10,480 nt of DNA from an uncultured Opitutia bacterium (GTDB taxonomy: Bacteria > Verrucomicrobiota > Verrucomicrobiia > Opitutales > JABJCN01), in NCBI GenBank assembly GCA_913046175.1, contig CAJWSN010000033.1:1-10480 (forward strand). Reading direction: 5' to 3'. Shown here piece by piece: positions 1 through 6,510 of the stretch. Each line of letters opens with the position of its first letter. Position 1 is the first letter of the stretch. Both the position numbers and the translations under genes were made by a program. Under the pieces are notes generated by a model. The model ran no database searches and had not been told where the DNA came from. It saw only the letters and a list, made by a program, of their open reading frames with translations.

Positions 1-120
1 ATCTATGAAAAAAATCTATGAAGAAAATATCAAAAATATATATAAAAAAAAATAACTTTTCATAGTTTCTGAAATGAAAAAAAAAGTATGGAATGCAGCA
101 GTCACCTCCCCTTCCCCCCT
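1..120. other. Very AT-rich end segment, probably foreign to the rest
   Basis: Only 7 of the first 60 bases are G or C, against roughly half in the gene body. It opens with an imperfect tandem 13-mer: atctatgaaaaaa at 1-13 and atctatgaagaaa at 14-26, with 12 of 13 positions the same. One frame (2-55) reads as a lysine/asparagine-rich tail ending in TAA, which could be the last codons of a gene from an AT-rich genome, but it is too short to identify. Bases from about 96 to 120 are of folD-like composition but do not read as FolD in any frame. The likely explanation is a chimeric or low-quality contig end. A genuine AT-rich intergenic region is less likely because folD begins in mid-protein just after it. 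Confidence 0.6.
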
Positions 121-731
121 TCAGCCTGAGAGTGCAGGCACCATTGCCTTCGCACATCGACAGCAACACCATCTTTAACCGTGTCAATCCCGACAAGGAC
201 GTTGATGGGTTCAACCGTGTGAACGCGGGACGACTCTGCCAAGAAGACCCGGAAGGGTTTCTTCCCTGCACACCGGCAGGAATCCTCGAGCTTCTCGTAC
301 GCTCCGGAGTGGAAACCTCGGGCAAGCACGTCGTGGTATTGGGACGCAGCTTGATCGTTGGCAAACCAAGTGCGTTGCTCTTATTGCGGCGCATGCCTTC
401 CGGCAACGCCACGGTCACTGTCTGCCACTCCCGCACACGTGACCTTGGTTCCATCACGAGGACGGCAGATATTCTAATCGCCGCCATTGGTCGTCCACGC
501 TTTGTCACAGAAGAAATGGTCAAGCCTGGCGCAGTCGTGATTGATGTGGGCATCAACCGTGTTGAGGATGCAACCAGAAAGAGCGGTTATCGTCTGGTCG
601 GTGATGTTGATTACGATAATGTTGCACCGAAAACCTCGAAAATCACACCCGTCCCGGGAGGTGTTGGCCCCATGACCGTGGCCATGCTGATGAGGAACAC
701 CGTCAAGGCTTTTCACAAGCGTACAAACTAA
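93..731 (+). CDS. folD: FolD, methylenetetrahydrofolate dehydrogenase/cyclohydrolase, 5'-truncated
   Basis: FolD oxidises 5,10-methylene-THF with NADP and hydrolyses the product to 10-formyl-THF in the cytosol, feeding purine and formyl-Met synthesis. The homology starts at about base 130 with VQAPLPSHID, which aligns near residue 95-100 of a protein of about 285 residues. After that all the family blocks are present: DKDVDGFNRVNAGRL, PCTPAGI, the Rossmann segment GRSLIVGKP, VTVCHSRT, GAVVIDVGINRV and the C-terminal signature PVPGGVGPMT. The N-terminal catalytic half, including the conserved Tyr and Lys of the active site, is missing. The ATG at 93 is merely the first start in the frame; residues 1-13 (proline-rich) do not resemble FolD. 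The fragment therefore cannot encode a working enzyme. The cause is more likely a chimeric join than natural decay, because the rest of the gene is intact. Confidence 0.93.
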   Translation: MQQSPPLPPFSLRVQAPLPSHIDSNTIFNRVNPDKDVDGFNRVNAGRLCQEDPEGFLPCTPAGILELLVRSGVETSGKHVVVLGRSLIVGKPSALLLLRRMPSGNATVTVCHSRTRDLGSITRTADILIAAIGRPRFVTEEMVKPGAVVIDVGINRVEDATRKSGYRLVGDVDYDNVAPKTSKITPVPGGVGPMTVAMLMRNTVKAFHKRTN

Positions 732-824
732 CTTCTGAGTGCATTGAGCAATTGCTAAAGTAAACCGCATTGCGAGTTTCACACCATTGACCTGGCCAAC
801 AATGAACCCCGTAGCATTTTAATC

Positions 825-1373
825 GTGCCCAAGCTTCATTACAACGCCCCGGCGATACTAACCTTCTCCATCCTCGCCCTTGCCGTGCACCTTCTGCCCT
901 TTTTCGGGGATTTGTTCAAAGTGCCAGGCCGGGGGAATTTCTCACTTTTCAATCCGTTGGACTACGTCACCCTCTTTACGCATGTACTGGGTCATGGCGG
1001 ATGGGAACATCTTTTTGGCAACCTGACATTCATCCTCCTACTGGGGCCAATGATGGAGAAAGACCATGGAAGTGGCCAGATGACCGCTATGATCTTCACC
1101 ACAGCCTTGGCAACAGGACTCGTCAATATACTCATTTCACCTCATTACCTGATGGGGGCCAGTGGAATTGTTTTCATGCTCATCGTCCTTTCCTCAATCG
1201 TTGAGGTTCGCAAGGGGAAAATCCCTCTTACGTTTATACTCATCGCATTCATTTTTATTGGCAAGGAAATCACCGACGCCGTATTACAGAAAGACGACAG
1301 CATTTCACAAATGGCTCACATTGTAGGGGGCATTGTTGGTACCATCTTCGGGTTCAATTTAAGGAAGGATTAG
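825..1373 (+). CDS. Rhomboid-family intramembrane serine protease
   Basis: A 182-residue, very hydrophobic protein with about six membrane segments (near 10-27, 63-76, 87-104, 108-127, 134-147 and 162-178), the minimal bacterial rhomboid core. The rhomboid hallmarks are visible: HGGWEHLFGN (H62 and N66, the HxxxN motif of TM2), GASG with the nucleophile Ser113 in TM4, and AHIVGG with His165 in TM6, giving the Ser-His dyad. Rhomboids cleave membrane-protein segments inside the bilayer; the substrate here is unknown. The start is GTG at 825. An ATG at 802 runs into a stop after six codons, so it is not an alternative. There is no Shine-Dalgarno sequence. The gene lies 93 bases after folD and 60 before the next start, on the same strand, so co-transcription with the RDD gene is possible but unproven. 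The catalytic residues suggest an active protease and not a pseudo-rhomboid. Confidence 0.88.
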   Translation: MPKLHYNAPAILTFSILALAVHLLPFFGDLFKVPGRGNFSLFNPLDYVTLFTHVLGHGGWEHLFGNLTFILLLGPMMEKDHGSGQMTAMIFTTALATGLVNILISPHYLMGASGIVFMLIVLSSIVEVRKGKIPLTFILIAFIFIGKEITDAVLQKDDSISQMAHIVGGIVGTIFGFNLRKD

Positions 1374-1386
1374 CCCCTGCTCACCC

Positions 1387-1437
1387 ATGTATCCAAAAGA
1401 AATAATGGGTTGGTCCCATGTGAAAAGAAAACCATGA
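1387..1437 (+). other. 16-codon leader mini-ORF overlapping the RDD start
   Basis: ATG at 1387 opens a frame of 16 codons (MYPKEIMGWSHVKRKP) whose TGA at 1435-1437 overlaps the RDD start ATG at 1434 as ATGA, the classic arrangement for translational coupling. The same stretch holds CCCAT (1384-1388), ATGGG (1405-1409) and CCCAT (1415-1419). The middle arm can pair with either outer arm, giving two mutually exclusive hairpins. No ribosome binding site is visible, and a frame of this length arises by chance often enough that it may be meaningless. The arrangement does support 1434 as the RDD start. Confidence 0.25.
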
Positions 1438-2075
1438 ATATCCTTGGGCTCATATTGAGAAAGTGCCTGGCACCCTTGTTGGAACCCCCGAAAACCGAGT
1501 TTCCCGCTGCCAATATCTGGCTGAGGGCCATCGCCTATATAATGGACATGATTCTCGTTATGCTGGTAGTCGGGACAATCCTCAGCCTCACCTATCCAAC
1601 CGAGATGGAGCAATTACAATGGCAGATGGAGGAAATATCCACGCCTGAAGAAGACATGGTGAATATTCAAAGCATGTCAGAAAGCCTCCAGGCTCTCGTA
1701 GAGAAAAACCCGGAGGCGAAAAAGCTTCTTGTTTCCATGCAGCTAACAACATTTTTCGGCCTTGTTTTTTATTTCACCTTCAGCGAACTCCTTATGGGAG
1801 GCTGCACACTTGGAAAGAAAGTCTTCAACCTTCGTACCGCCTACAAAGACTCACCAAGGAACCCGCCAGTGGGCTCCATGCTTCTACGTTCAACGGTTAA
1901 AACTTTTTGCAGCATGAGTTTTGGTCATCCTATCTTGTTCATCCTGACAGGAAACTTCCTGATCGCATTCTTATCAAAAGGACGACGTACCGGGCACGAC
2001 TTAATAACCCACACAAGCGTGGTCCCTGGATTCCTCCCGGTGGAAGAAAATGTGGCCCAAGATGAAAACTATTAA
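1410..2075 (+). CDS. RDD-family membrane protein
   Basis: The longest frame starts with TTG at 1410 (221 residues), but ATG at 1434 (213 residues) is the better start. It is a standard codon, and the 5' extension lies inside a hairpin loop and overlaps a mini-ORF. Numbered from that ATG: R31...D38 in WLRAIAYIMD is the Arg/Asp pair of the first RDD helix. Membrane segments lie near 32-53, 99-120 and 163-182. GCTLGKKVFNLRT (123-135) and GRRTGHD (183-189) are the usual RDD loop and final Asp motifs. Residues 55-98 form a charged, probably helical insert rich in Glu, Met and Gln. RDD proteins are small inner-membrane proteins of mostly unknown role, some proposed as Na+/H+ antiporters; no transport function can be assigned here. 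proC follows after 18 bases. Confidence 0.82.
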   Translation: MVPCEKKTMNILGLILRKCLAPLLEPPKTEFPAANIWLRAIAYIMDMILVMLVVGTILSLTYPTEMEQLQWQMEEISTPEEDMVNIQSMSESLQALVEKNPEAKKLLVSMQLTTFFGLVFYFTFSELLMGGCTLGKKVFNLRTAYKDSPRNPPVGSMLLRSTVKTFCSMSFGHPILFILTGNFLIAFLSKGRRTGHDLITHTSVVPGFLPVEENVAQDENY

Positions 2076-2093
2076 ATCCCAAGGTTACACCGC

Positions 2094-2888
2094 ATGAAAA
2101 AAATCTCCTTCATAGGGGCCGGACGCATGGCAACAGCCATGGTTGGAGGCATTCTTGAAAACAAACTCCGCAAGTCTGCGGAATTGGCATGCTGTGCAGG
2201 GAATGATGACACGGGCCGCATTCTCGCCGAAAAAACCGGCATACGTTTTCTCGAACAGGCCGCAGACCTTCCACCAGACACTGACCTTGTGGTTCTTGCC
2301 TGCAAACCCCAGCAGCTTGACAATCTAGATCCGGCCATCAGGCAACTCGTTAAAGGAAATTCCCTGCTGTCGATTGTTGCGGGAAAACGCATCACCACCT
2401 TGCAGGAATATTTCCCCGAAGCAAACACCGTCATTCGATGCATGCCCAACACCCCAGGAAGCATAGGTGAGGGTTTCACCGCCTACACTCCCAGTGAAAA
2501 TCTCTCACCGGAAGATTCTACATCCATTGAGGGCATACTTGGTTCGCTCGGTGAAGTCCTTCACGTCCCGGAGGAGTGGATCGATCTGGTCACCGCCATT
2601 TCCGGTAGTGGCCCAGCCTATTTCTTCGAGTTTACAGCTGCCCTTGCTGAAGCAGGGGAAAAGATAGGTCTGCCTGCGGAAATGGCCGACAAGCTGGCTC
2701 GCCGAACCTTCATTGGGGCGGCAAAGCTGCTGGAGCAATCCGGTGCAAGCCCCGTCGATCTCCGCATTGCCGTGACTTCACCGGGAGGGACAACCCAGGC
2801 CGCCCTCGAAAAATTCACTGAGCGAAAGCTTCGCGAGATCGTTGCAGAAGCATCCAAGGCGGCCCGAGACCGCAGCCTCGAACTTTAG
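2094..2888 (+). CDS. proC: Pyrroline-5-carboxylate reductase
   Basis: ProC catalyses the last step of proline synthesis, reducing 1-pyrroline-5-carboxylate with NAD(P)H in the cytosol. The 264-residue product matches the usual family length. In order: the dinucleotide-binding glycine motif IGAGRMATAMVGG (7-19), the CKPQ motif (70-73), RCMPNTPGSIGEG (115-127), and the C-terminal dimerisation/substrate domain with AISGSGPAYFFEF (168-180) and TSPGGTTQAALE (228-239), which together make up the PROSITE-type P5CR signature. Nothing is missing. The ATG at 2094 is preceded by AAGG nine bases upstream, the only Shine-Dalgarno-like match among the starts in this window. It follows the RDD gene by 18 bases, so the two are probably co-transcribed, though the RDD protein has no known link to proline. 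Confidence 0.97.
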   Translation: MKKISFIGAGRMATAMVGGILENKLRKSAELACCAGNDDTGRILAEKTGIRFLEQAADLPPDTDLVVLACKPQQLDNLDPAIRQLVKGNSLLSIVAGKRITTLQEYFPEANTVIRCMPNTPGSIGEGFTAYTPSENLSPEDSTSIEGILGSLGEVLHVPEEWIDLVTAISGSGPAYFFEFTAALAEAGEKIGLPAEMADKLARRTFIGAAKLLEQSGASPVDLRIAVTSPGGTTQAALEKFTERKLREIVAEASKAARDRSLEL

Positions 2889-2985
2889 TGGATCATGTCC
2901 AATGTAGAGGTTTCTCATTTCCAGAATCCTTCAAATCCAATAAGCTGGGCAAATTTTATTTGATTATTCTTATCACGCATTCCTT

Positions 2986-3981
2986 ATGAACCTACCGGAA
3001 GGCAAAATTCTCGTTACGGGTGGAGCCGGATTTATTGGCAGCGCCCTCATCCACGCACTTAACCAGCAGGACCGAGAAGATATTCTCGTTATTGATTGCC
3101 TCGGGACGTCTGAAAAATGGCGAAACCTGGTGCCACTGCGCTTCCATGACTACCTGGAGGCAGACCAGTTGCTCGACAAAATGAGGAATGAGCCCAGCCA
3201 GTTGGCAGACATCCAGACCGTGTTCCACCTGGGCGCATGCTCCTCCACCATGGAGACTGATGCTGCCTTTCTGGTCAGAAACAACTATCAGTACAGTGTG
3301 GAACTTGCCAAATGGGCCCTTCAGAACAATTCACGATTCGTCTACGCCTCTTCTGCAGCCACTTACGGCGATGGAGTCCAGGGCATGGATGACAAGGATG
3401 AAAACCTGGCCGCCCTGCGCCCTCTCAACATGTATGGTTACTCAAAGCACATGTTCGATCTCCACGCCAAGCGCAACAACTGGCTCAAACAGATTACAGG
3501 CCTTAAATACTTTAACGTATACGGACCGAACGAAGATCACAAAGGTGCAATGCGCAGCCTGGTGCACAAGGCTTATCACCAAATAAAGGAAACGAGCCGA
3601 CTTCGCCTCTTCAAGAGCCATCACCCCGACTACAAGGACGGTGAGCAAAAAAGAGACTTCCTATACGTCAAGGATGCGGTTTCCATGACCCTTCACCTTG
3701 CCTCCCTGCCTAATGCGGCTGGATTGTTCAACATCGGCTCAGGAGAAGCCCGGACATGGATGGAGCTTGCCGATGCCATATTTGCAGCAATGGATCGTGA
3801 ATCTGATATTGAATTCATTGAGATACCCGAGGAAATCCGGGAAAAATACCAGTACTTCACCCGTGCTGACATATCCAAGCTTCGCATGAGCGGTTACACC
3901 ATCCCCCCAACGCCCCTTGCTGATGCGGTCAAGGACTACGTCCAGAATTATCTTGCCAGAGAAAAGCGGCTTGGCGATTGA
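2986..3981 (+). CDS. hldD: ADP-L-glycero-D-manno-heptose 6-epimerase
   Basis: HldD (RfaD) converts ADP-D-glycero-beta-D-manno-heptose to the L-glycero form, the last step before heptose is built into the LPS inner core. It is an extended short-chain dehydrogenase. The 331-residue product is slightly longer than the E. coli protein (about 310). Visible are the Rossmann motif TGGAGFIGS (11-19), SSAATYGDG (122-130), the catalytic Y150-x3-K154 in MYGYSK, KYFNVYGPNEDHKGAMRS (174-191), FKSHHPDYKDGEQKRDFLYV (209-228) and GLFNIGSGEARTW (246-258). The HPDYKDGEQ-type loop and the FNVYGPNE block mark HldD as opposed to other epimerases such as GalE. The ATG at 2986 has a pyrimidine-rich upstream (cattcctt) and no Shine-Dalgarno sequence. 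It lies 97 bases after proC and ends 6 bases from the end of the convergent xerD. Confidence 0.95.
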   Translation: MNLPEGKILVTGGAGFIGSALIHALNQQDREDILVIDCLGTSEKWRNLVPLRFHDYLEADQLLDKMRNEPSQLADIQTVFHLGACSSTMETDAAFLVRNNYQYSVELAKWALQNNSRFVYASSAATYGDGVQGMDDKDENLAALRPLNMYGYSKHMFDLHAKRNNWLKQITGLKYFNVYGPNEDHKGAMRSLVHKAYHQIKETSRLRLFKSHHPDYKDGEQKRDFLYVKDAVSMTLHLASLPNAAGLFNIGSGEARTWMELADAIFAAMDRESDIEFIEIPEEIREKYQYFTRADISKLRMSGYTIPPTPLADAVKDYVQNYLAREKRLGD

Positions 3982-3987
3982 CTGGCC

Positions 3988-4908
3988 TCAACCTGCCCTG
4001 CGGTTGCGGGGATGATGGAACGTATGTTCCTCAATCAGGCGCTCCTGCTCCACAGATGCATAAATCTGGGTGGTGGAAATATCAGCATGTCCAAGCATCT
4101 CCTGGATGGCCCTCAAATCGGCCCCGCCAGCGAGCAGATGGGTGGCAAAACAATGTCGAAGCATGTGAGGCTTGACAGGCTTGGCAATGCCGGCAGCTCG
4201 TGCGTAGTCCTTGATAAGGACCCAGAACATCTTGCGGGAGATTGCCCGGCCACGGTTGCTTAGAAAGAGGGCACTGCCGGAATGCGCCTTTAAATAGGAG
4301 GGGCGACCAAGTTCAATATATTCACGCACTGCAGCCAATGCCTTTTCTCCCACGGGGATTACCCGCTCCTTGGATCCCTTGCCAAAGACACGAAGGAAAC
4401 CATGGTCAAGATCGATGGACTGAAGGTCCAGATTGCACAACTCTGAGACACGAAGGCCGCTGCTGTAGCAAAGCTCAAGAAGGGCGCGGTCTCGCAGTCC
4501 CTTGGGGTGATCCGCACCAGGAGCTGCAATCAGACTCTCCACCTCTCCAATGCTAAGGGTCCCCGGCAGGGAACGACCAGACCGTGGACTACTTATCAAT
4601 TCCATGAAGTCAGCCTCCCAGGACTCCTCATGGACAAGGAATCTGGTGAAGGAGCGCAATGCTGACAAGCGGCGGGCCAGGCTGGAGATGGCAAAACCCT
4701 CCTTGCAAAGCGCGGCCGTCCAGGCGGAAATATGTTCAGGTTGAACGCTGCGCCAACCCTTGACTCTCTTCCCTTTCAGGAATTGGGCACAATGCCGAAG
4801 ATCACTCTCGTAACCCTCTATTGTGTTCCTTGAGAGCCCCTTTTCAAGCTCCAGCCAAGCGAGGAAACCCTCCACCTCCTCAAGAAAACCATTCGGGCAG
4901 ACAGTCAT
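3988..4908 (-). CDS. xerD: XerD-type tyrosine recombinase
   Basis: This 306-residue site-specific recombinase acts at dif to resolve chromosome dimers at the division septum. The N-terminal SAM-like core-binding domain (about 8-95, with LEKGLSRNTIEGYESDL) is followed by the catalytic domain (about 115-300). All six active-site residues are present: R153 (SGLRVSEL), K177 (FGKGSKERVIP), H248 and R251 (HMLRH), H274 (LGHADIS) and the nucleophile Y283 (STTQIYA). GADLRAIQEMLGHADIS and the terminal HHPRNRRAG are closer to XerD than to XerC; the family name is secure, the D versus C choice less so. Standard length and a full XerD-like C terminus argue for a housekeeping Xer and not a phage integrase. 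It starts 41 bases after the mpl stop, so it is probably its operon partner. A TATATT at 4913-4918 ends 4 bases before the ATG. Confidence 0.9.
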   Translation of the reverse strand: MTVCPNGFLEEVEGFLAWLELEKGLSRNTIEGYESDLRHCAQFLKGKRVKGWRSVQPEHISAWTAALCKEGFAISSLARRLSALRSFTRFLVHEESWEADFMELISSPRSGRSLPGTLSIGEVESLIAAPGADHPKGLRDRALLELCYSSGLRVSELCNLDLQSIDLDHGFLRVFGKGSKERVIPVGEKALAAVREYIELGRPSYLKAHSGSALFLSNRGRAISRKMFWVLIKDYARAAGIAKPVKPHMLRHCFATHLLAGGADLRAIQEMLGHADISTTQIYASVEQERLIEEHTFHHPRNRRAG

Positions 4909-4949
4909 TGATAATATAACAGGGTTAAAATTAGGACCGGAATGGCGAT

Positions 4950-6365
4950 TTAAACATCACTGGCAAATGACGCGGGCACACCGTCAAAGCCACCGTTGGA
5001 AAAAAAACAAATAAGGACAGGGTCTCCCGTCCAGCGATTAAAGCGGTCTTGCAGATGGCCAAGCAACTCTGCGTTGGATTCGAAAGCCCGGGCCAGTAAA
5101 CCGTCACGAGACAAACTCGAGGCAATTGCACAGGTATCCAGTCGCTGGTCCTCGGGGATGGTTTCCCCACGATGTACAACACCAAGCAGGATTTCATCAG
5201 CATGGGAAAGTGCCTTGGTGAATTCAGCCTGAAAAATATTGGTGGCAGCTGTATTGCTGCGTGGCTCAAAACAAGCAACAACATGGCGATCAGGAAAACG
5301 ATTGCGAAAAGAGGCCAGGGTTCCAGCCAAGGCAGTGGGGTGATGTGCAAAATCTTCCATTACATGAATGCCTTCGGATTCAACCAGGGTTTCCTGACGG
5401 CGCTTTACTCCCGTAAAACCCTGGAGCTTCTCCACCATCCCCGAAGTGGGACGCGCCAAGTCAAGAACCAGTGTGGATGACAAAAGTGCCATGGCTGCAT
5501 TACGGGCATTAAACTCCCCACATTGCTGCCAACTGAAACAGCCCCAATCCTGACCATGCCAGGAAAGTTGAAACCCACTTCCTTTCGGCCCTTCTGAAAA
5601 ATCATGAATCTGAAGATCATTCCCCTCAGTGAAACCCACGGTATAAACCGTTGTCCAGGGAACTGGCAGAAGGGATAGGATATTGGCATCATCACCATTG
5701 GCCAGGACATGACCGTTCCTGGGAACCGTCCGAAGGAGATGTGTGAAGGTGCGCTTTACATCCTCGAGATCCCGGAAGATGTCGCCGTGATCAAACTCAA
5801 GGTTGTTGAGGATGAGAATGTGGGGCTGGTAGTGAATGAATTTGCTGCGCTTGTCAAAAAAGGCGGAATCATATTCGTCACCCTCGATGACAAAAGGTTG
5901 CGTATCCTCCCCAAGATGGGCACCGCCCGCCAGGTCCATGGGAATTCCACCGACCAGCCACCCTGGGTCACGGTCGCCCTCATTGAGAATGCTTGCGGCA
6001 AGGGTGGTGGTCGTGGTCTTCCCGTGTGTGCCGGTTACCACGACATTGCGACGATGCCGAAGAATTTGCTCGGACAACAATTGGGGAAGAGAAACCATCG
6101 GGTATTCACGGGTTTCAAGAAGCCACTCGATCTCGGGGTTTCCTCGAGAAATGGCATTGCCAACCACAACATAATCCAAAGGTTTGTGTTTTAAGTTGTC
6201 CTCAGAGTAGCCGTCGAAAATCTTTACGCCCGACTCCAGCAGAACGGTTGACATTGGCGGGTAAACCCCGCTGTCGCTGCCCACTATCTCATGTCCCTGT
6301 TTTTGCAGCAAAAGAGCTGCATTCCCCATGGCCGTCCCACAAATACCCATGAAATAATATCTCAT
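4950..6365 (-). CDS. mpl: UDP-N-acetylmuramate:L-Ala-gamma-D-Glu-meso-DAP ligase
   Basis: Mpl re-attaches the recycled tripeptide L-Ala-D-Glu-meso-DAP to UDP-MurNAc in the cytosol, salvaging cell-wall peptides. The 471-residue product is of normal length and belongs to the Mur ligase family. It shows MGICGTAMGN at the N terminus (6-15), the ATP-binding GTHGKTTTT (112-120), the Mpl-typical EGDEYDSAFFDKRSKF (161-176) and NLEFDHGDIF (188-197), KRRQE (321-325), DFAHHPTA (338-345), FEPRSNT (367-373) and FFSNGGFDG (454-462). The EGDEYD...DKRSKF and NLEFDH blocks separate it from MurC. An in-frame ATG at 6410 gives 15 more residues, but these are basic and unrelated to the family; MRYYFMGICGT at 6365 matches where Mpl proteins begin. 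It is upstream of xerD and divergent from purD. Mpl implies meso-DAP peptidoglycan. Confidence 0.95.
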   Translation of the reverse strand: MRYYFMGICGTAMGNAALLLQKQGHEIVGSDSGVYPPMSTVLLESGVKIFDGYSEDNLKHKPLDYVVVGNAISRGNPEIEWLLETREYPMVSLPQLLSEQILRHRRNVVVTGTHGKTTTTTLAASILNEGDRDPGWLVGGIPMDLAGGAHLGEDTQPFVIEGDEYDSAFFDKRSKFIHYQPHILILNNLEFDHGDIFRDLEDVKRTFTHLLRTVPRNGHVLANGDDANILSLLPVPWTTVYTVGFTEGNDLQIHDFSEGPKGSGFQLSWHGQDWGCFSWQQCGEFNARNAAMALLSSTLVLDLARPTSGMVEKLQGFTGVKRRQETLVESEGIHVMEDFAHHPTALAGTLASFRNRFPDRHVVACFEPRSNTAATNIFQAEFTKALSHADEILLGVVHRGETIPEDQRLDTCAIASSLSRDGLLARAFESNAELLGHLQDRFNRWTGDPVLICFFSNGGFDGVPASFASDV

Positions 6366-6510
6366 CGTGGTAACAAATTTTCTTTTACAAACCCGCAATT
6401 TGCGAATCATTTAATGCCAGAGGCATTGCCCTAATATATAGGACAAGAACAAATCGAAAATGTTCAGGCTTGGAAAATATTTTTTCAGCGTTTACGCATA
6501 GCCCCCTTTC
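6366..6510. promoter_or_regulatory. Divergent mpl/purD control region with two dyads
   Basis: These 145 bases separate the divergent mpl and purD starts and must hold both promoters. Two perfect inverted repeats are visible: CGCAATTTGCG at 6394-6404 (five-base arms, one central base) and AATGCCAGAGGCATT at 6413-6427 (six-base arms, three-base centre). A TATATT reading towards mpl lies at 6433-6438, just upstream of the second dyad in the mpl direction, with only a weak -35 candidate. No clear promoter for purD can be named. The dyads could be operator half-site pairs or transcript hairpins in the mpl leader. The regulator is unknown. Confidence 0.45.

Noticed and set aside
747..756. AGCAATTGCT palindrome after folD as a terminator
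   Set aside because: It is a ten-base perfect palindrome with no loop and no T run; too weak to call a terminator or operator.
2072..2479. Open - strand frame of 135 codons
   Set aside because: It is the antisense of the proC NAD(P)-binding domain, with no recognisable motif.
3988..4908. Phage or island integrase
   Set aside because: It has normal Xer length and a XerD-like C terminus, sits next to mpl in a housekeeping context, and there is no tRNA or attachment repeat nearby.
5709..6194. Open + strand frame of 161 codons
   Set aside because: It lies fully antisense to the strongly conserved part of mpl (ATP-binding and EGDEYD blocks) and its product resembles no family.
6392..6406. PurR box upstream of purD
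   Set aside because: The half-sites look similar, but the dyad has one central base and lacks the length of the known 16-base PurR operator; it is reported only as an unassigned dyad.
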